A stretch of 64,000 bases of DNA. It comes from an uncultured Chlorobiaceae bacterium. Lineage in GTDB: Bacteria; Bacteroidota; Chlorobiia; Chlorobiales; Chlorobiaceae. The stretch's first letter is position 1. Each line of letters starts with the position of its first letter. Made by a program: the position numbers and the translations under genes. The stretch is from the NCBI GenBank assembly GCA_903940125.1, contig CAJAJL010000123.1, forward strand, positions 1-64,000, in the 5' to 3' direction. Below the pieces are notes generated by a model. That model worked only from the letters and a program-made list of their open reading frames with translations, had not been told where the DNA came from and searched no databases. Positions 20,784-31,412 of this stretch are shown here, in pieces.

Positions 20784-20855
20784 GCGGGAGACGAGACTCG
20801 AACTCGCGACCAACAGCTTGGAAGGCTGTGACTCTACCAACTGAGTTACTCCCGC
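20784..20855 (-). tRNA. tRNA-Gly (anticodon TCC)
   Basis: On the minus strand a 72-base cloverleaf folds fully: acceptor GCGGGAG/CTCCCGC, D arm ACTC-AGTTGGTA-GAGT, anticodon arm ACAGC-CTTCCAA-GCTGT with TCC as anticodon, a five-base variable loop, and T arm GCGAG-TTCGAGT-CTCGT with one G-T pair. CCA is not encoded (TCAGG follows). It lies 10 bases after the rplN stop and 35 before the rplX start, in the same direction, so it is inside the ribosomal-protein transcript. It would have to be cut out of that mRNA by tRNA-processing enzymes. Confidence 0.96.
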
Positions 20856-20865
20856 CTGAAACACC

Positions 20866-21234
20866 TTACAATACTTCTGGCGCCAACGAAACGATCTTCA
20901 TAAATTTTCTGTCACGAAGTTCCCTTGCGACCGGTCCGAAAATACGAGTTCCTCTCGGCTCACCCTGCGCATTAAGAAGCACAACAGCATTTTCGTCAAA
21001 ACGAATATATGAACCGTCTTTTCTCCGCGACTCCTTGACACAGCGCACAACTACAGCTCTGCAGACATCTTTCTTTTTAACTATGCCACCGGGAACAGCT
21101 GCTTTTACTGATACTATAATCTGATCACCCAATGAGGCATAACGCCTCCCGGTTCCACCAAAAACATGGATACAACGGACTTTCTTGGCTCCACTGTTAT
21201 CGGCAACAACCAGATTTGTTTCTTTCTGGATCAT
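20866..21234 (-). CDS. rplN: 50S ribosomal protein L14
   Basis: This subunit-interface protein has 122 residues, begins [19 protein letters not shown] and has [15 protein letters not shown] and [15 protein letters not shown]. It is standard in length and position after rpsQ. It is followed immediately by the tRNA-Gly gene. Confidence 0.97.
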   Translation of the reverse strand: MIQKETNLVVADNSGAKKVRCIHVFGGTGRRYASLGDQIIVSVKAAVPGGIVKKKDVCRAVVVRCVKESRRKDGSYIRFDENAVVLLNAQGEPRGTRIFGPVARELRDRKFMKIVSLAPEVL

Positions 21235-21270
21235 CCTGTTTCAAACTTTATTAAATGTAAAAAAATCCTC

Positions 21271-21570
21271 TTACTTGGCTTTTTCAATAATCTCAACCAA
21301 ACGACAGCTCTTTCTCTTGCTGAGAGGCCTACACTCTACTACTTTTACAAGATCACCAATTCCGGCCTCATTTTTCTCATCATGAGCCATCAGCTTGGTC
21401 GTTTTCTTGAAATATTTCTTGTACACCGGATGCTGTACTCTCCGTTCAACGGCGACAACGCACGCTTTATCCATCTTATCACTGACAACCTTACCTAACC
21501 AGCTTTTTTTTCTTCCTCTTACCGGAACATTTTGTCCCTGAGATGCACTGTCCATATTCTGTTCTTCCAT
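21271..21570 (-). CDS. rpsQ: 30S ribosomal protein S17
   Basis: This 16S rRNA-binding OB-fold protein has 99 residues, with about 20 non-conserved residues (Gln/Ser-rich) before the core [40 protein letters not shown] is the family centre. A later internal start is possible, but the ATG at 21570 is retained because it fits the gap to rpmC. Confidence 0.95.
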   Translation of the reverse strand: MEEQNMDSASQGQNVPVRGRKKSWLGKVVSDKMDKACVVAVERRVQHPVYKKYFKKTTKLMAHDEKNEAGIGDLVKVVECRPLSKRKSCRLVEIIEKAK

Positions 21571-21603
21571 TTGTCAATAAACGGTTTGTTGGTTTACCCG
21601 CAC

Positions 21604-21810
21604 TCAAGCCTGGCTTGTCTCAGCGGAGGCAAGTTGATGGAGCCTGTTTTTCATGCGCGCAATATCCCGTCTCGAATTGCGAAAAACCATAGGATTCTGC
21701 GGCTGCTCAATAACTTTAAAAAAATTGATATCGGCAAGTCTGTCTTCAAGCTCCTTGAGCCTGTCGATCAATTCCTGTTTACTCAATGCCGCAATTTCGT
21801 ACTTTTTCAT
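21604..21810 (-). CDS. rpmC: 50S ribosomal protein L29
   Basis: This protein near the tunnel exit is part of the docking site for trigger factor and SRP. It has 68 residues, two helices, with LSKQELIDRLKELEDRLADINFFK and NSRRDIARMKNRLHQ. It lies between rplP and rpsQ. Confidence 0.95.
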   Translation of the reverse strand: MKKYEIAALSKQELIDRLKELEDRLADINFFKVIEQPQNPMVFRNSRRDIARMKNRLHQLASAETSQA

Positions 21811-21844
21811 AATAAGTAACCCTCTTGTCGAATTATTTGCTCGT

Positions 21845-22264
21845 TTAACCTTCGTAATCAGGACGAACTATGAACTTGGTCTTGATCGGCAGCTTCTGTG
21901 CTGCAAGGCGGAAGGCCTCTGTAGCAACATCTTTCGGCACACCGTCAGCCTCAAACATAACTCTTCCGGGCTTAACAACCGCAACCCAAAACTCAGGCGA
22001 TCCTTTTCCAGAACCCATTCGTGTTTCTGCGGGTTTTTTCGTTACCGGTTTATCCGGAAAAATCCTTATCCAGATTTTACCATCCCTTTTCATAAACCTG
22101 GTCATTGCAACACGGGCTGCCTCAATCTGACGGGCAGTAATCCATGCCCCCTCAATTGCTTTCAAACCGAAAGAACCGAAAGAAACATCCGTACCACGCC
22201 CGGCATTGCCCTTCATGCGGCCTCTTTGTGTCTTTCTATATTTAACTCTCTTTGGCATTAACAT
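21845..22264 (-). CDS. rplP: 50S ribosomal protein L16
   Basis: This protein helps position A-site tRNA. It has 139 residues with [37 protein letters not shown] and [21 protein letters not shown]. The start is either the ATG at 22264, with GGAG eight bases upstream, or the in-frame ATG at 22258; the first has the better spacing. Confidence 0.97.
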   Translation of the reverse strand: MLMPKRVKYRKTQRGRMKGNAGRGTDVSFGSFGLKAIEGAWITARQIEAARVAMTRFMKRDGKIWIRIFPDKPVTKKPAETRMGSGKGSPEFWVAVVKPGRVMFEADGVPKDVATEAFRLAAQKLPIKTKFIVRPDYEG

Positions 22265-22306
22265 ACAGGCAACTCCATTCGTTTTCTTATTGTATGGTAC
22301 TTGATA

Positions 22307-23068
22307 TTAAGATCGCTTTGTGCGTTGGCGGCGCTTTGAACGACCATCGCGATTATCGCGACCTCTTGGACCTGAGTCACTGCGTCTCTCCTTAATTCTC
22401 TTAAGCTCATCTTCCTCTATCGCGTCAATACGCTGAACGAGCACTTCACCCTTGTAAACCCAGACCTTTATTCCAATTGTGCCTGCAATAGTATGGGCTG
22501 TACAGCTCGCATAATCAACATTGGCACGAATGGTATGAAGTGGTATCTTTCCTTCCTTGTACTGTTCGGAACGTGCTATTTCTGCACCACCAAGACGTCC
22601 ACCGCACTTTATTCTGACACCTTCAGCTCCGGAGCGCATTGCCTGCTGGATCGCCTGCTTCATAGCCCTTCTGAACGACACACGATTTTCAAGCTGGTAA
22701 GCTATATTGTCACCGATCAGCTGAGCCTCAATTTCTGGCTTGACAACCTCAACAACATCTATTTTCACCTCTTTACCGGTAATACGACTCAGCTCCTGAG
22801 AAAGATTATTAATCTCCTCTCCCTTTCTTCCGACAACGGCACCAGGACGAGCTGCATAAATATTGATCTTGACATGCTTTGTCGTTCTCTCAATAATGAT
22901 GCGTGCAATTCCAGCTCTTTCCTTCTTTAACCGAGCAAGAACATAGGTGCGAATAACATGATCCTGCTTAATTTTTTCCGAAATAACCGGACTATCATCG
23001 TACCAACGTGAAGACCAGTCCCTGATAATTCCGAGCCTGAATCCAGTAGGATTAACTTTCTGACCCAA
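22307..23068 (-). CDS. rpsC: 30S ribosomal protein S3
   Basis: This protein lies at the mRNA entry site with helicase-like activity. It has 253 residues: N-terminal [14 protein letters not shown], a KH domain with VVGRKGEEI, the S3 C-terminal domain with [22 protein letters not shown], and a very basic Arg/Asp/Gly tail. The start is a TTG at 23068 preceded by AAGGAG with six bases between, which fits the conserved N-terminus. Confidence 0.97.
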   Translation of the reverse strand: MGQKVNPTGFRLGIIRDWSSRWYDDSPVISEKIKQDHVIRTYVLARLKKERAGIARIIIERTTKHVKINIYAARPGAVVGRKGEEINNLSQELSRITGKEVKIDVVEVVKPEIEAQLIGDNIAYQLENRVSFRRAMKQAIQQAMRSGAEGVRIKCGGRLGGAEIARSEQYKEGKIPLHTIRANVDYASCTAHTIAGTIGIKVWVYKGEVLVQRIDAIEEDELKRIKERRSDSGPRGRDNRDGRSKRRQRTKRS

Positions 23069-23083
23069 TGCGCTCTCCTTGTT

Positions 23084-23443
23084 TTATTTTGTTACTGGAT
23101 TTATAACCTTATCAATGACTATTGTCAGATGATTTGATCTTTTGCGAATCCTGAATGCCCGACCCATAGGAGCCGGAAGCGTTCTTTTAAGTGTCGTTCC
23201 TTCATCAACAAAAATTGTCTTAACGAACAGCTCCTGATCACTGACCCTTTCATCAGGATTAAGCTGTGCGTAATTTGCCACGGCAGACTTAAGCGTCTGC
23301 ATAACATTCCGTGAAGCAGCTTTTGTTGAGTTAAGCAGAATAGCCTTGGCCAGATCTACCTGTTTGCCACGAACGAGGCCTGCCACAAGACGCATTTTCC
23401 TTGGCGATGTTGGCGTATCCCGTAAAATTGCTTTTGCTTGCAT
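23084..23443 (-). CDS. rplV: 50S ribosomal protein L22
   Basis: It spans the large subunit and its loop lines the peptide tunnel, near macrolide sites. It has 119 residues with [20 protein letters not shown] and [16 protein letters not shown]. It lies between rpsS and rpsC, 15 bases before rpsC. Confidence 0.96.
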   Translation of the reverse strand: MQAKAILRDTPTSPRKMRLVAGLVRGKQVDLAKAILLNSTKAASRNVMQTLKSAVANYAQLNPDERVSDQELFVKTIFVDEGTTLKRTLPAPMGRAFRIRKRSNHLTIVIDKVINPVTK

Positions 23444-23472
23444 GATATCTTTACCCTTTCGCGTTTTACAAT

Positions 23473-23772
23473 TTATTTTTTCCTTGGTGCTGCGCCGCCT
23501 TTCTCGGCCTTTCCACCACCAGCATGGCCTCGAAACGCTCTCGTCGGGGCAAACTCTCCAAGCTTGTGACCAACCATATTATCACCTACATAGACAGGGA
23601 CATGACTTTTGCCATTATGTACAGCAACCGTATGACCGACAAAATCAGGTGAAATCATTGAACTTCTGGACCAGGTTTTCACAACCTTTTTTTCACCCTT
23701 GGTATTCATATCAAGGATCCGTTTTTCCAGTTTTATATCAATGAACGGTCCCTTTTTAAGTGATCTTGGCAT
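23473..23772 (-). CDS. rpsS: 30S ribosomal protein S19
   Basis: This head protein of the small subunit partners with S13. It has 99 residues opening [15 protein letters not shown] and containing [27 protein letters not shown]. It has a short Gly/Lys-rich C-terminal extension. Confidence 0.97.
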   Translation of the reverse strand: MPRSLKKGPFIDIKLEKRILDMNTKGEKKVVKTWSRSSMISPDFVGHTVAVHNGKSHVPVYVGDNMVGHKLGEFAPTRAFRGHAGGGKAEKGGAAPRKK

Positions 23773-23805
23773 AGTTTCTCTGCTTGTTGTTGTTAACCAC
23801 TATAA

Positions 23806-24645
23806 TTATTTGGCGTTTCTGCCGCGTACAATCAATTTCTGTGACGCCTTCTTCTTGTTTCTGGTCTTGAGACCCTTTGCAAGCTGACCCCAAGGTGACA
23901 TTGGATGTTTTCTACCTCCGCCGGATTTTGATTTACCTTCACCACCACCCATCGGGTGATCGACCGGGTTCATCGCCATACCTCTTGTCTGAGGACGTAT
24001 GCCAAGCCAGCGACTTCTGCCGGCTTTTCCTAAAACAACATTTTCATGATCGCTGTTACCTACCACACCAATCGTAGCCCGACACTCTACCCTGAGTTTA
24101 CGGATTTCTCCAGAAGGAAGCTTTAGTGTTACATAATCACCTTCACGGGCTGCAAGTACAGCAAATCCACCAGCTGACCTTACAATCTGACCTCCCTTTC
24201 CTGCTTTCATTTCAATATTATGAATATCAGTACCAAGAGGTATATTTTTTAATGGCATGGTGTTTCCGGCCTTTATTTCAACCTTGTCACCACTCTCCAC
24301 CTTATCCCCAACATTCAAACCTTTCGGGGCGAGAATATAACGTTTTTCTCCATCATTATAATGCAATAATGCAATTCTTGATGAACGATTCGGATCATAC
24401 TCAATAGCAGCAACGGTTGCAGGAACACCGTCCTTGTTGCGCTTAAAATCGATAATCCTGTAATGCCTTTTATGTCCTCCGCCTCTGTGCCTTGAAGTTT
24501 TCCTTCCTGCAGCATTGCGACCACCCGACTTGTTGAGTGAAACAAGCAAACCTTTCTCAGGTGTACTTTTTGTTATTTCATCGAATGCAGGGTATGACAT
24601 GAACCTTGACCCTGGCGTTACCGGCCTTAATTTCCTTATAGCCAT
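23806..24645 (-). CDS. rplB: 50S ribosomal protein L2
   Basis: This protein is essential for subunit joining and peptidyl-transferase activity. It has 279 residues with [23 protein letters not shown] near the start and the conserved [29 protein letters not shown] near the end, which includes the important histidine. It is standard between rplW and rpsS. Confidence 0.98.
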   Translation of the reverse strand: MAIRKLRPVTPGSRFMSYPAFDEITKSTPEKGLLVSLNKSGGRNAAGRKTSRHRGGGHKRHYRIIDFKRNKDGVPATVAAIEYDPNRSSRIALLHYNDGEKRYILAPKGLNVGDKVESGDKVEIKAGNTMPLKNIPLGTDIHNIEMKAGKGGQIVRSAGGFAVLAAREGDYVTLKLPSGEIRKLRVECRATIGVVGNSDHENVVLGKAGRSRWLGIRPQTRGMAMNPVDHPMGGGEGKSKSGGGRKHPMSPWGQLAKGLKTRNKKKASQKLIVRGRNAK

Positions 24646-24676
24646 TTGAATGTATGATCTATCCTTTTTATAATTT

Positions 24677-24988
24677 CTATCCTTCGCTCTTCTGGGTTGA
24701 ACCTGAGTAGTAATCTATAGCCTGGTCCTTTTTGAGAGTGATAATAGCTTTTTTCCAGTCACTCTTTTTTCCGGTGATCAACCCTTTTCTGGTATTCTGG
24801 CTGCGGGATTTCCCGAGACAGTTAACCGTGCGAACAGACTTTACTTCTACACCAAATTTCTTTTCAACCGCAATCTTTATATCAGTCTTGTCTGCATCGG
24901 GTTTAACGATAAAGACATACTGTCCTTTCTTCTCTGTCAGCCCTGTACTTTTTTCAGTCAACCAAGGACGCAACAACGGGTTTTTCAT
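24677..24988 (-). CDS. rplW: 50S ribosomal protein L23
   Basis: This tunnel-exit protein is a docking site for trigger factor. It has 103 residues with [23 protein letters not shown] and [18 protein letters not shown]. It lies between rplD and rplB. Confidence 0.95.
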   Translation of the reverse strand: MKNPLLRPWLTEKSTGLTEKKGQYVFIVKPDADKTDIKIAVEKKFGVEVKSVRTVNCLGKSRSQNTRKGLITGKKSDWKKAIITLKKDQAIDYYSGSTQKSEG

Positions 24989-25019
24989 CTCTTTAACTCC
25001 TTTTTCTGGAAAACTGCAA

Positions 25020-25646
25020 TTACCCTAATGTATCTTCAATTGTTTTCAACGCCGTCTTCTGAACAAGTACCGTATGGCTATGGAGAATGTCGTACGTTGA
25101 TGCTTTATCAGCGGTCATAATATTAAGTACCTCAATATTTCTGCCCGATCTTGCAATGATCATATCATATTCAGGAGTGAGCATCAAAGTCTTTTTCTCA
25201 GAGAGACCAAGATTTTTAAGAATATCGGCAAAAGGCTTTGTTTTGATCTGTTCAAATCTGAAATCTTCAACAACAAGAATCTGACCTGCCTTCGCTTTGG
25301 AACTTAGAGCTGAACGTCGCGCAAGAAGCTTTACCTTTTTGTTGACTTTCTGATCGTAAGCATGTGGCGTCGGTCCGAATATAGTACCGCCACCAATATT
25401 AAGAGGCGAACGGGTTGAACCCTGACGTGCATTACCAGTGCCTTTCTGACGTAAAGGCTTTCTGCCTCCACCCCTTACTTCGCCACGTGTTTTTGACTTG
25501 TGAGTACCCTGCCTCTTGTGTGCGAGAATCGACTTAACATCGAGATACATCGCATGTTCAGATATTTCAGCGCCGAATATATCATCACGGAGCGTTACCA
25601 CTTCCCCGGTTTCAGTGCCGCCGGTATTTAAGACTTTAAGTTCCAT
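25020..25646 (-). CDS. rplD: 50S ribosomal protein L4
   Basis: This is a large-subunit tunnel protein; in some bacteria it also represses the S10 operon. It has 208 residues with the extended basic loop [23 protein letters not shown] followed by [20 protein letters not shown] saw no S10-type leader upstream of rpsJ that would allow the known L4 feedback. Confidence 0.96.
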   Translation of the reverse strand: MELKVLNTGGTETGEVVTLRDDIFGAEISEHAMYLDVKSILAHKRQGTHKSKTRGEVRGGGRKPLRQKGTGNARQGSTRSPLNIGGGTIFGPTPHAYDQKVNKKVKLLARRSALSSKAKAGQILVVEDFRFEQIKTKPFADILKNLGLSEKKTLMLTPEYDMIIARSGRNIEVLNIMTADKASTYDILHSHTVLVQKTALKTIEDTLG

Positions 25647-25664
25647 AGCTTCGCGTATTCAGCA

Positions 25665-26297
25665 TTAACTTTTTTTTGTAGAAACAATCTTGACATAGGA
25701 ATTCTTAGGTCCAGGCACAGATCCCTTTATAACAATAAGATTGGATTCAGGGATAATCTTAAAGATTTCAAGATTCCTGACTGTAATATTATCTGATCCC
25801 ATACGTCCGGCCATTCTGGTACCCTTGAAAACCCTTGACGGATCTGATGAGCCACCTACAGAACCCGGAGCTCTCTGTCTGTCAGACTGTCCGTGCGTTC
25901 TCTGTCCGCCGCTGAAATTATGACGTTTCATGACACCAGCAAAACCTTTTCCTTTCGAAACACCGAGAACATTAATTTTCTCGCCTTCTGTAAACGATTC
26001 AACGCTCACTGAACTACCAAGCTGGAGTTCCTGGTTAAGCTCTGAAAAGTCAAACTCAGCCAACTTGAAGCCTGGAGCTACTCCAGCCTTTTTGTAGTGA
26101 CCCTGAAGCGGTTTACTAACTTTTTTCTCGTCTCTTTCCCCGATACCAACCTGATAAGCATCGTATCCGTCCGTATCAACACGCTTAACCTGTGTCACAA
26201 AGCATGGTCCTGCCTGGATAATCGTGCAGGATACTGCTTCGCGTTTATCATTGAATAAACGGGTTATGCCGATTTTCTTTCCAAGAATCGCACCCAT
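25665..26297 (-). CDS. rplC: 50S ribosomal protein L3
   Basis: This is an early assembly protein close to the peptidyl-transferase centre. It has 210 residues with [34 protein letters not shown] and [29 protein letters not shown]. It follows rpsJ by 23 bases. Confidence 0.97.
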   Translation of the reverse strand: MGAILGKKIGITRLFNDKREAVSCTIIQAGPCFVTQVKRVDTDGYDAYQVGIGERDEKKVSKPLQGHYKKAGVAPGFKLAEFDFSELNQELQLGSSVSVESFTEGEKINVLGVSKGKGFAGVMKRHNFSGGQRTHGQSDRQRAPGSVGGSSDPSRVFKGTRMAGRMGSDNITVRNLEIFKIIPESNLIVIKGSVPGPKNSYVKIVSTKKS

Positions 26298-26320
26298 ATT
26301 GAATTAACTATTCTAATTCT

Positions 26321-26632
26321 TTAAGACTTAATTTCAACATCAACACCACTTGGAAGCTCAAGCTTCATCAACATATCAATGGTTCTGGATGTCGGGTTTA
26401 TTATTTCGATCAACCTCTTGTGAGAGGAGAAGGAAAACTGCTCACGTGACTTCTTGTCAACATGCGGAGACCGGTTTACGGTATACACATGAGATTTTGT
26501 AGGCAGCGGTATTGGACCAAAGATGATAGCATCTGTCTGTTTGACTACATCAATAATCCTCAACGCCCACTTATCAACCAGACTATGGTCGTAAGACTTG
26601 AGCTTAATTCTGATCTTTTGCTGTACAGCCAC
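26321..26632 (-). CDS. rpsJ: 30S ribosomal protein S10
   Basis: This small-subunit head protein is also NusE in antitermination complexes. It has 103 residues with [48 protein letters not shown] and a C-terminal LPSGVDVEI. The start is a GTG at 26632 with AGGG seven bases ahead. Only 28 bases separate it from the hairpin terminator after tuf, too little for a full separate promoter. Confidence 0.96.
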   Translation of the reverse strand: MAVQQKIRIKLKSYDHSLVDKWALRIIDVVKQTDAIIFGPIPLPTKSHVYTVNRSPHVDKKSREQFSFSSHKRLIEIINPTSRTIDMLMKLELPSGVDVEIKS

Positions 26633-26659
26633 TTGTCAACCCTGTTTCGTGTTATCAAT

Positions 26660-26689
26660 AAAAAAAGGACGGGATTTTCGGCCCCGTCC
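26660..26689 (-). terminator. Rho-independent terminator or attenuator between tuf and rpsJ
   Basis: On the minus strand GGACGGG-GCCGAAAAT-CCCGTCC forms a 7-bp GC-rich stem followed by TTTTTTT. It lies 19 bases past the tuf stop and ends 28 bases before the rpsJ GTG. It should end or reduce str-operon transcription; since no clear promoter fits between it and rpsJ, partial read-through is the likely source of S10-operon mRNA. Confidence 0.8.
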
Positions 26690-26708
26690 CGAGACGCCAT
26701 ACAATCTA

Positions 26709-27890
26709 TTATTCGATAATCTTTGTTACGGAACCTGCACCGACGGTACGACCGCCTTCACGGATTGCGAAACGCAGGCTCTCATCCATAGCGATAGGAG
26801 CAAGCAACTCGACATTCACTGAAAGGTTATCACCAGGCATGACCATCTCAACACCTTCAGGCAATGTTACAGATCCAGTTACATCGGTTGTACGGAAATA
26901 GAACTGTGGACGGTAACCATTGAAAAACGGTGTATGACGACCGCCCTCTTCCTTTTTAAGAATATAAACTTCAGCCTTGAACTTGGTATGCGGCTTGATG
27001 GTACCAGGTTTGGCAATAACCATACCACGCTCAAGCTCAGTCTTATCAACACCTCTGAGAAGAAGTCCGGCGTTATCACCTGCCTGACCCTCATCAAGAA
27101 GCTTCTGAAACATTTCTATACCGGTAACAACAGATTTACGAGTTGGTCTGATACCAACAATCTCGACCTCTTCATTGATCTTGATACGCCCTCTTTCGAT
27201 TCTTCCAGTACCTACAGTACCACGACCTGAAATAGAGAACACATCTTCAACCGGCATCAGAAACGGCTTGTCAATATCGCGAACCGGCTCAGGGATAAAT
27301 TCATCAACTGCATCCATAAGCTCCATAATAGCTTTCTCACCTTCAGGATCGCCTTCAAGAGCCTTAAGTGCAGAACCTTTGATGATCGGAATGTCGTCAC
27401 CAGGGAAGTCGTATTGTGTCAGAAGCTCTCTGAGCTCAAGCTCAACAAGCTCAATGAGTTCAGGATCAGCAATGTCAACTTTATTTAGAAATACGACAAG
27501 AGCAGGAACGTTAACCTGACGGGCAAGCAGAATGTGCTCGCGAGTCTGAGGCATAGGACCATCGGTACCAGCTACAACAAGAATTGCGCCATCCATCTGG
27601 GCAGCACCGGTAATCATGTTTTTAATGTAGTCAGCGTGACCGGGACAGTCAATGTGTGCGTAGTGACGTTTTTTTGTCTGATATTCGACGTGAGCAGTTG
27701 AAATGGTAATACCGCGCTCTCTCTCTTCAGGAGCTTTATCGATACTTCCAAAGTCGCGCTGCAGCGCAAGACCCTGCTTGGCAAGAACTGAAGTAATTGC
27801 AGCAGTCAGGGTTGTCTTACCATGATCAACGTGACCAATGGTTCCTATATTGACATGGGGTTTATCCCTTTTGTAGGACTCTTTTGCCAT
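26709..27890 (-). CDS. tuf: Elongation factor Tu
   Basis: This GTPase delivers aminoacyl-tRNA to the ribosome. It has 393 residues with G1 GHVDHGKT (19-26), G3 DCPGH, G4 NKVD, and the three EF-Tu domains with the C-terminal [15 protein letters not shown]. It is the last gene of rpsL-rpsG-fusA-tuf and is followed by a terminator hairpin. Confidence 0.98.
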   Translation of the reverse strand: MAKESYKRDKPHVNIGTIGHVDHGKTTLTAAITSVLAKQGLALQRDFGSIDKAPEERERGITISTAHVEYQTKKRHYAHIDCPGHADYIKNMITGAAQMDGAILVVAGTDGPMPQTREHILLARQVNVPALVVFLNKVDIADPELIELVELELRELLTQYDFPGDDIPIIKGSALKALEGDPEGEKAIMELMDAVDEFIPEPVRDIDKPFLMPVEDVFSISGRGTVGTGRIERGRIKINEEVEIVGIRPTRKSVVTGIEMFQKLLDEGQAGDNAGLLLRGVDKTELERGMVIAKPGTIKPHTKFKAEVYILKKEEGGRHTPFFNGYRPQFYFRTTDVTGSVTLPEGVEMVMPGDNLSVNVELLAPIAMDESLRFAIREGGRTVGAGSVTKIIE

Positions 27891-27956
27891 AACTTATCTC
27901 CGTAACGGTTATCTTTTATTGATTGTAGTAGTTAAAACTGATAATCTGTTTCTCGC

Positions 27957-30071
27957 TTATTCCGAATCCTTGCTTACTCTCTTCTCCTGCAAAGCTTCCG
28001 CAATATTGCGAGGAACTTCGCGATAACAGTCGAACTCCATAGAATAATTTGCCCTTCCCTGACTCATCGAACGAAGATCAGTTGAATATCCGAACATCGC
28101 TGAAAGAGGAACCTTGGCATTGACAAACTGAGCTCCCGCCCTCTGACCCATTCCTTCAATATGACCGCGACGGCTTGAGAGATCACCCATAACATCACCA
28201 AGATACTCGTCAGGCGTTACGACCTCAACCTTCATGATCGGCTCAAGGAGAACAGGATCAGCTTTTTTAGCTGCTCCCTTAAACCCTATGGAACCGGCAA
28301 TCTTGAAGGCCATTTCTGACGAGTCTACCTCGTGGTACTTGCCATCATACAGTGTGACTTTAATATCCTGCATTGGAAAGCCAGCCACAACACCACTTTT
28401 CATGGCCTGCTGTACACCGGCATTTACAGCCGGAATATATTCTCTCGGGATAACTCCCCCTTTAACAGCATCAACAAATTCATATCCCTTTCCTTCCTCA
28501 AGCGGCTCAACAGTAATATTAACCAGACCAAACTGACCTTTACCGCCTGACTGACGAACAAACTTACCTTCAAAATCAACTTTCTTTCTGATAGTCTCTC
28601 TATAAGCAACCTGCGGCTGCCCGACATTAGCTTCAACCTTAAACTCTCGTTTAAGCCGGTCAACTAAAATCTCAAGATGAAGTTCGCCCATACCCGCAAT
28701 CAGAGTCTGACCGGTTTCATCATCAGTTTTCACCTTAAAAGTCGGATCCTCCTCAGCGAGCTTTGCAAGCGACATACCGAGCTTGTCTGAATCCGCTTTT
28801 GTTTTAGGCTCAATAGCGATTTCAATAACCGGTTCCGGAAAAATCATTTTCTCGAGAACAACCGGATTATTTTCATCACAGAGCGTATCACCGGTTCTTA
28901 CATCTTTCAAACCCACAGCAGCTGCAATATCGCCGCAATAAACAAAATCTATATCCTCTCTTTTATTGGAATGCATCTGAAGGATACGACCAATACGCTC
29001 TTTCTTACCGGTCATGGTATTCAGTACATAACTGCCAGCCTTCAGGACACCGGAATAAACCCGGAAAAAGGTAAGCTTGCCGACAAAAGGATCAGTAGCA
29101 ATTTTAAAGGCAAGAGCAGCGAAAGGCTCCTCGTCCCGCGGCTCGCGTGATATCGACTCTTCGGTACGAGGGTGGTGACCCTCAACCGCACCTACATCAA
29201 CCGGAGAAGCAAGATACTCTACTACAGCATCAAGCATAAACTGGACACCCTTGTTTTTAAAGGATGAACCGCAAAGTACAGGAATAATAGTAACCTTAAG
29301 CGTTGCCTGACGCAACACATTTCTAACCTCTTCCTCAGTGATTTCCTCACCATTCAAATACTTCTCAAGAAGAGTGTCATCATGCTCGGATACAGCTTCG
29401 AGCATATTAATTCGCCATGTCCTTGCCTCGTTCTGAAGGTCATGAGGAATCTCAACCTCTTCATAGGTACTGCCATCTTCCTTATCATAAATAATACCCT
29501 TCATCCTGATAAGATCAACAAAGCCGGCAAAAATCTCACCCTCGCCGATCGGTATCTGCAGAGGAACCGGGTTCGCACCCAGCCTCTCCCTTATTGCCTT
29601 GACAGTGTAAAAAAAGTTTGCACCGGTCCTGTCCATCTTATTGACATATGCGATCCTCGGCACACCATATTTATTCGCCTGACGCCATACCGTCTCAGAC
29701 TGAGGCTCCACTCCCCCGACAGCACAAAAAAGCGCAACTGCGCCATCAAGCACACGCAGTGAGCGCTCAACCTCAACAGTAAAATCGACATGACCAGGCG
29801 TATCTATAATATTAATCCTGTGATTAACACCTTTATAGTTACCAAACTTTGGCATCCAGAAACAAGTTGTTGCGGCAGACGTGATTGTAATACCACGCTC
29901 TTTTTCCTGATCCATCCAATCCATCGTCGCTCCGCCTTCATGCACCTCACCCATCCGGTGCAAACGACCAGTGTAATACAAAATCCTCTCTGTCGTCGTC
30001 GTCTTTCCGGCATCAATGTGAGCCATGATACCGATATTGCGTACTTTATCTAAATCAACCAGCCTTGCCAT
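27957..30071 (-). CDS. fusA: Elongation factor G
   Basis: This is the GTP-driven translocase of protein synthesis. It has 704 residues with G1 AHIDAGKT (17-24), [13 protein letters not shown], and domains II-V intact ([31 protein letters not shown]). The order after rpsG is canonical, with a 40-base gap. It is the canonical single-chain EF-G. Confidence 0.98.
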   Translation of the reverse strand: MARLVDLDKVRNIGIMAHIDAGKTTTTERILYYTGRLHRMGEVHEGGATMDWMDQEKERGITITSAATTCFWMPKFGNYKGVNHRINIIDTPGHVDFTVEVERSLRVLDGAVALFCAVGGVEPQSETVWRQANKYGVPRIAYVNKMDRTGANFFYTVKAIRERLGANPVPLQIPIGEGEIFAGFVDLIRMKGIIYDKEDGSTYEEVEIPHDLQNEARTWRINMLEAVSEHDDTLLEKYLNGEEITEEEVRNVLRQATLKVTIIPVLCGSSFKNKGVQFMLDAVVEYLASPVDVGAVEGHHPRTEESISREPRDEEPFAALAFKIATDPFVGKLTFFRVYSGVLKAGSYVLNTMTGKKERIGRILQMHSNKREDIDFVYCGDIAAAVGLKDVRTGDTLCDENNPVVLEKMIFPEPVIEIAIEPKTKADSDKLGMSLAKLAEEDPTFKVKTDDETGQTLIAGMGELHLEILVDRLKREFKVEANVGQPQVAYRETIRKKVDFEGKFVRQSGGKGQFGLVNITVEPLEEGKGYEFVDAVKGGVIPREYIPAVNAGVQQAMKSGVVAGFPMQDIKVTLYDGKYHEVDSSEMAFKIAGSIGFKGAAKKADPVLLEPIMKVEVVTPDEYLGDVMGDLSSRRGHIEGMGQRAGAQFVNAKVPLSAMFGYSTDLRSMSQGRANYSMEFDCYREVPRNIAEALQEKRVSKDSE

Positions 30072-30111
30072 AACAAATTTTTTGACCTTTTATCCACCCT
30101 TTAACAACTAC

Positions 30112-30579
30112 TCAGAACCTGAAATGCGCAAACGCCTTATTAGCATCAGCCATCCTATGTACCTCATCACGCTTTTTCACTGACGCACCCTGCTCGTTCG
30201 CAGCATCCATCAGCTCAGAAGCAAGCTTCTCAGCCATTGACTTCCCGCCACGTTTCGCTGCATACATCTTCAACCAGCGGAATGCAAGAGCACCTCTTCT
30301 TGAAGCCTTGACTTCCATAGGAATCTGGTACGTGGCGCCACCAACCCTCTTACTGCGAACCTCAACAACAGGCGCAATATGAGACATAGCCTTGCGGTAG
30401 ACCTCCAAAGGATCTTCACCGCTCATTTTTTCAGCAATAATAGCAAAAGCGTCATAAACAATCTTTGTCGCAACAGCTTTCTTACCATCAAGCATTACAG
30501 CATTGATAAAACGGGCAACGCTTTCATCCCCGTAACGAAAATCAACACCTAGTCTTTTATAGCCACCTTTTTTCGGCAT
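30112..30579 (-). CDS. rpsG: 30S ribosomal protein S7
   Basis: This is the primary binder of the 16S 3' domain. It has 155 residues with [39 protein letters not shown] and a C-terminal [20 protein letters not shown]. It lies between rpsL and fusA, as in the classic str operon. Confidence 0.97.
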   Translation of the reverse strand: MPKKGGYKRLGVDFRYGDESVARFINAVMLDGKKAVATKIVYDAFAIIAEKMSGEDPLEVYRKAMSHIAPVVEVRSKRVGGATYQIPMEVKASRRGALAFRWLKMYAAKRGGKSMAEKLASELMDAANEQGASVKKRDEVHRMADANKAFAHFRF

Positions 30580-30605
30580 ATTCTTCTATAAATTTATGAT
30601 TGGAC

Positions 30606-31013
30606 CTATCTGCCTTTACCCTTGACAGGAGCAGCTGCGCCAGCTTTAGGCTGCTTGGCCCCATATTTCGACCGACTCTGCTTACGATCAGCAACACCGG
30701 ACGTATCCAGCGAGCCGCGTACAATATGATAACGCACACCAGGAAGATCCTTCACCCTGCCGCCTCTAATCAAAACGATAGAGTGCTCCTGAAGGTTATG
30801 ACCCTCTCCAGGGATATATGCTGTTACTTCAATCTTGTTTGACAACCTTACACGCGCTACTTTCCGCAACGCCGAGTTAGGTTTTTTGGGGGTAGTCGTG
30901 TAAACACGAGTGCATACCCCGCGCTTTTGAGGACACTTATCAAGCGCCGGTGACGCTGTTTTTGTTACTTTTACACTTCTCCCGAGCCTGATGAGCTGCT
31001 GAATCGTCGGCAT
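30606..31013 (-). CDS. rpsL: 30S ribosomal protein S12
   Basis: This decoding-centre protein is the target of streptomycin-resistance mutations. It has 135 residues with [12 protein letters not shown], the [17 protein letters not shown] loop (the Lys43 region) and [16 protein letters not shown] (the Lys88/Asp89 region), all wild type by eye. The tail is basic and Ala/Gly-rich. It is the first gene of the long ribosomal block. Confidence 0.98.
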   Translation of the reverse strand: MPTIQQLIRLGRSVKVTKTASPALDKCPQKRGVCTRVYTTTPKKPNSALRKVARVRLSNKIEVTAYIPGEGHNLQEHSIVLIRGGRVKDLPGVRYHIVRGSLDTSGVADRKQSRSKYGAKQPKAGAAAPVKGKGR

Positions 31014-31412
31014 ACTGAAACTCTCTTTCTATTTAAAAACCTCTGATTACAAAAGACGCAATCCTAAAAAATCCATAAGGACAACCAATGTAAGAGAATT
31101 ATAAAAAAAAACAAAACCTAAATCATCATTTTTGTTCTCTTGAGAAATAATCTTAACTCCCCTTCTGAACCCCTGCATAGAGCGATCTCAATGCCCGTAA
31201 ACACTTGCCATCAAACTTCTCTAATCGAAACAAAACCAATTTTGGAACAGAGGTCTTGATCAACAAATCATAAACCATATTATCGTCCGTGTTTGAAAAA
31301 ATCAGCAGGTAAGCTTCATTTTGAAAAACGAGCCAAAGGAACTAACCTTGCAAATCAGGGAACGAATGTCCATAATTGCTTACTTAATATTTACAAACCA
31401 TCCCTCTTGTCA
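31014..31412. other. Gene-free 5' region of the str/S10 block
   Basis: These 399 bases are AT-rich and hold no convincing ORF or RNA gene. They separate the rpsL start from the end of the yfhO-like gene, which is transcribed towards them on the same strand. They should contain the main promoter for the 20-kb ribosomal block. I saw no clear terminator for the polysaccharide operon here. Confidence 0.6.
31098..31103 (-). promoter_or_regulatory. Candidate -10 box (TATAAT) upstream of rpsL
   Basis: The minus strand reads TTTTATAATTCTC here, a perfect TATAAT about 85 bases before the rpsL start. At 16-17 bases further upstream there is only a poor -35 match (TGATTT/ATGATT), although a long T run sits in the spacer. 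This is a candidate only. Confidence 0.3.

Noticed and set aside
21653-22261. 202-residue plus-strand ORF across rpmC and rplP
   Set aside because: It is a shadow of two ribosomal protein genes.
31014-31412. Hidden RNA gene or small ORF upstream of rpsL
   Set aside because: Short ORFs here have no ribosome-binding sites or recognisable sequence, and I saw no stable long fold or known RNA motif.
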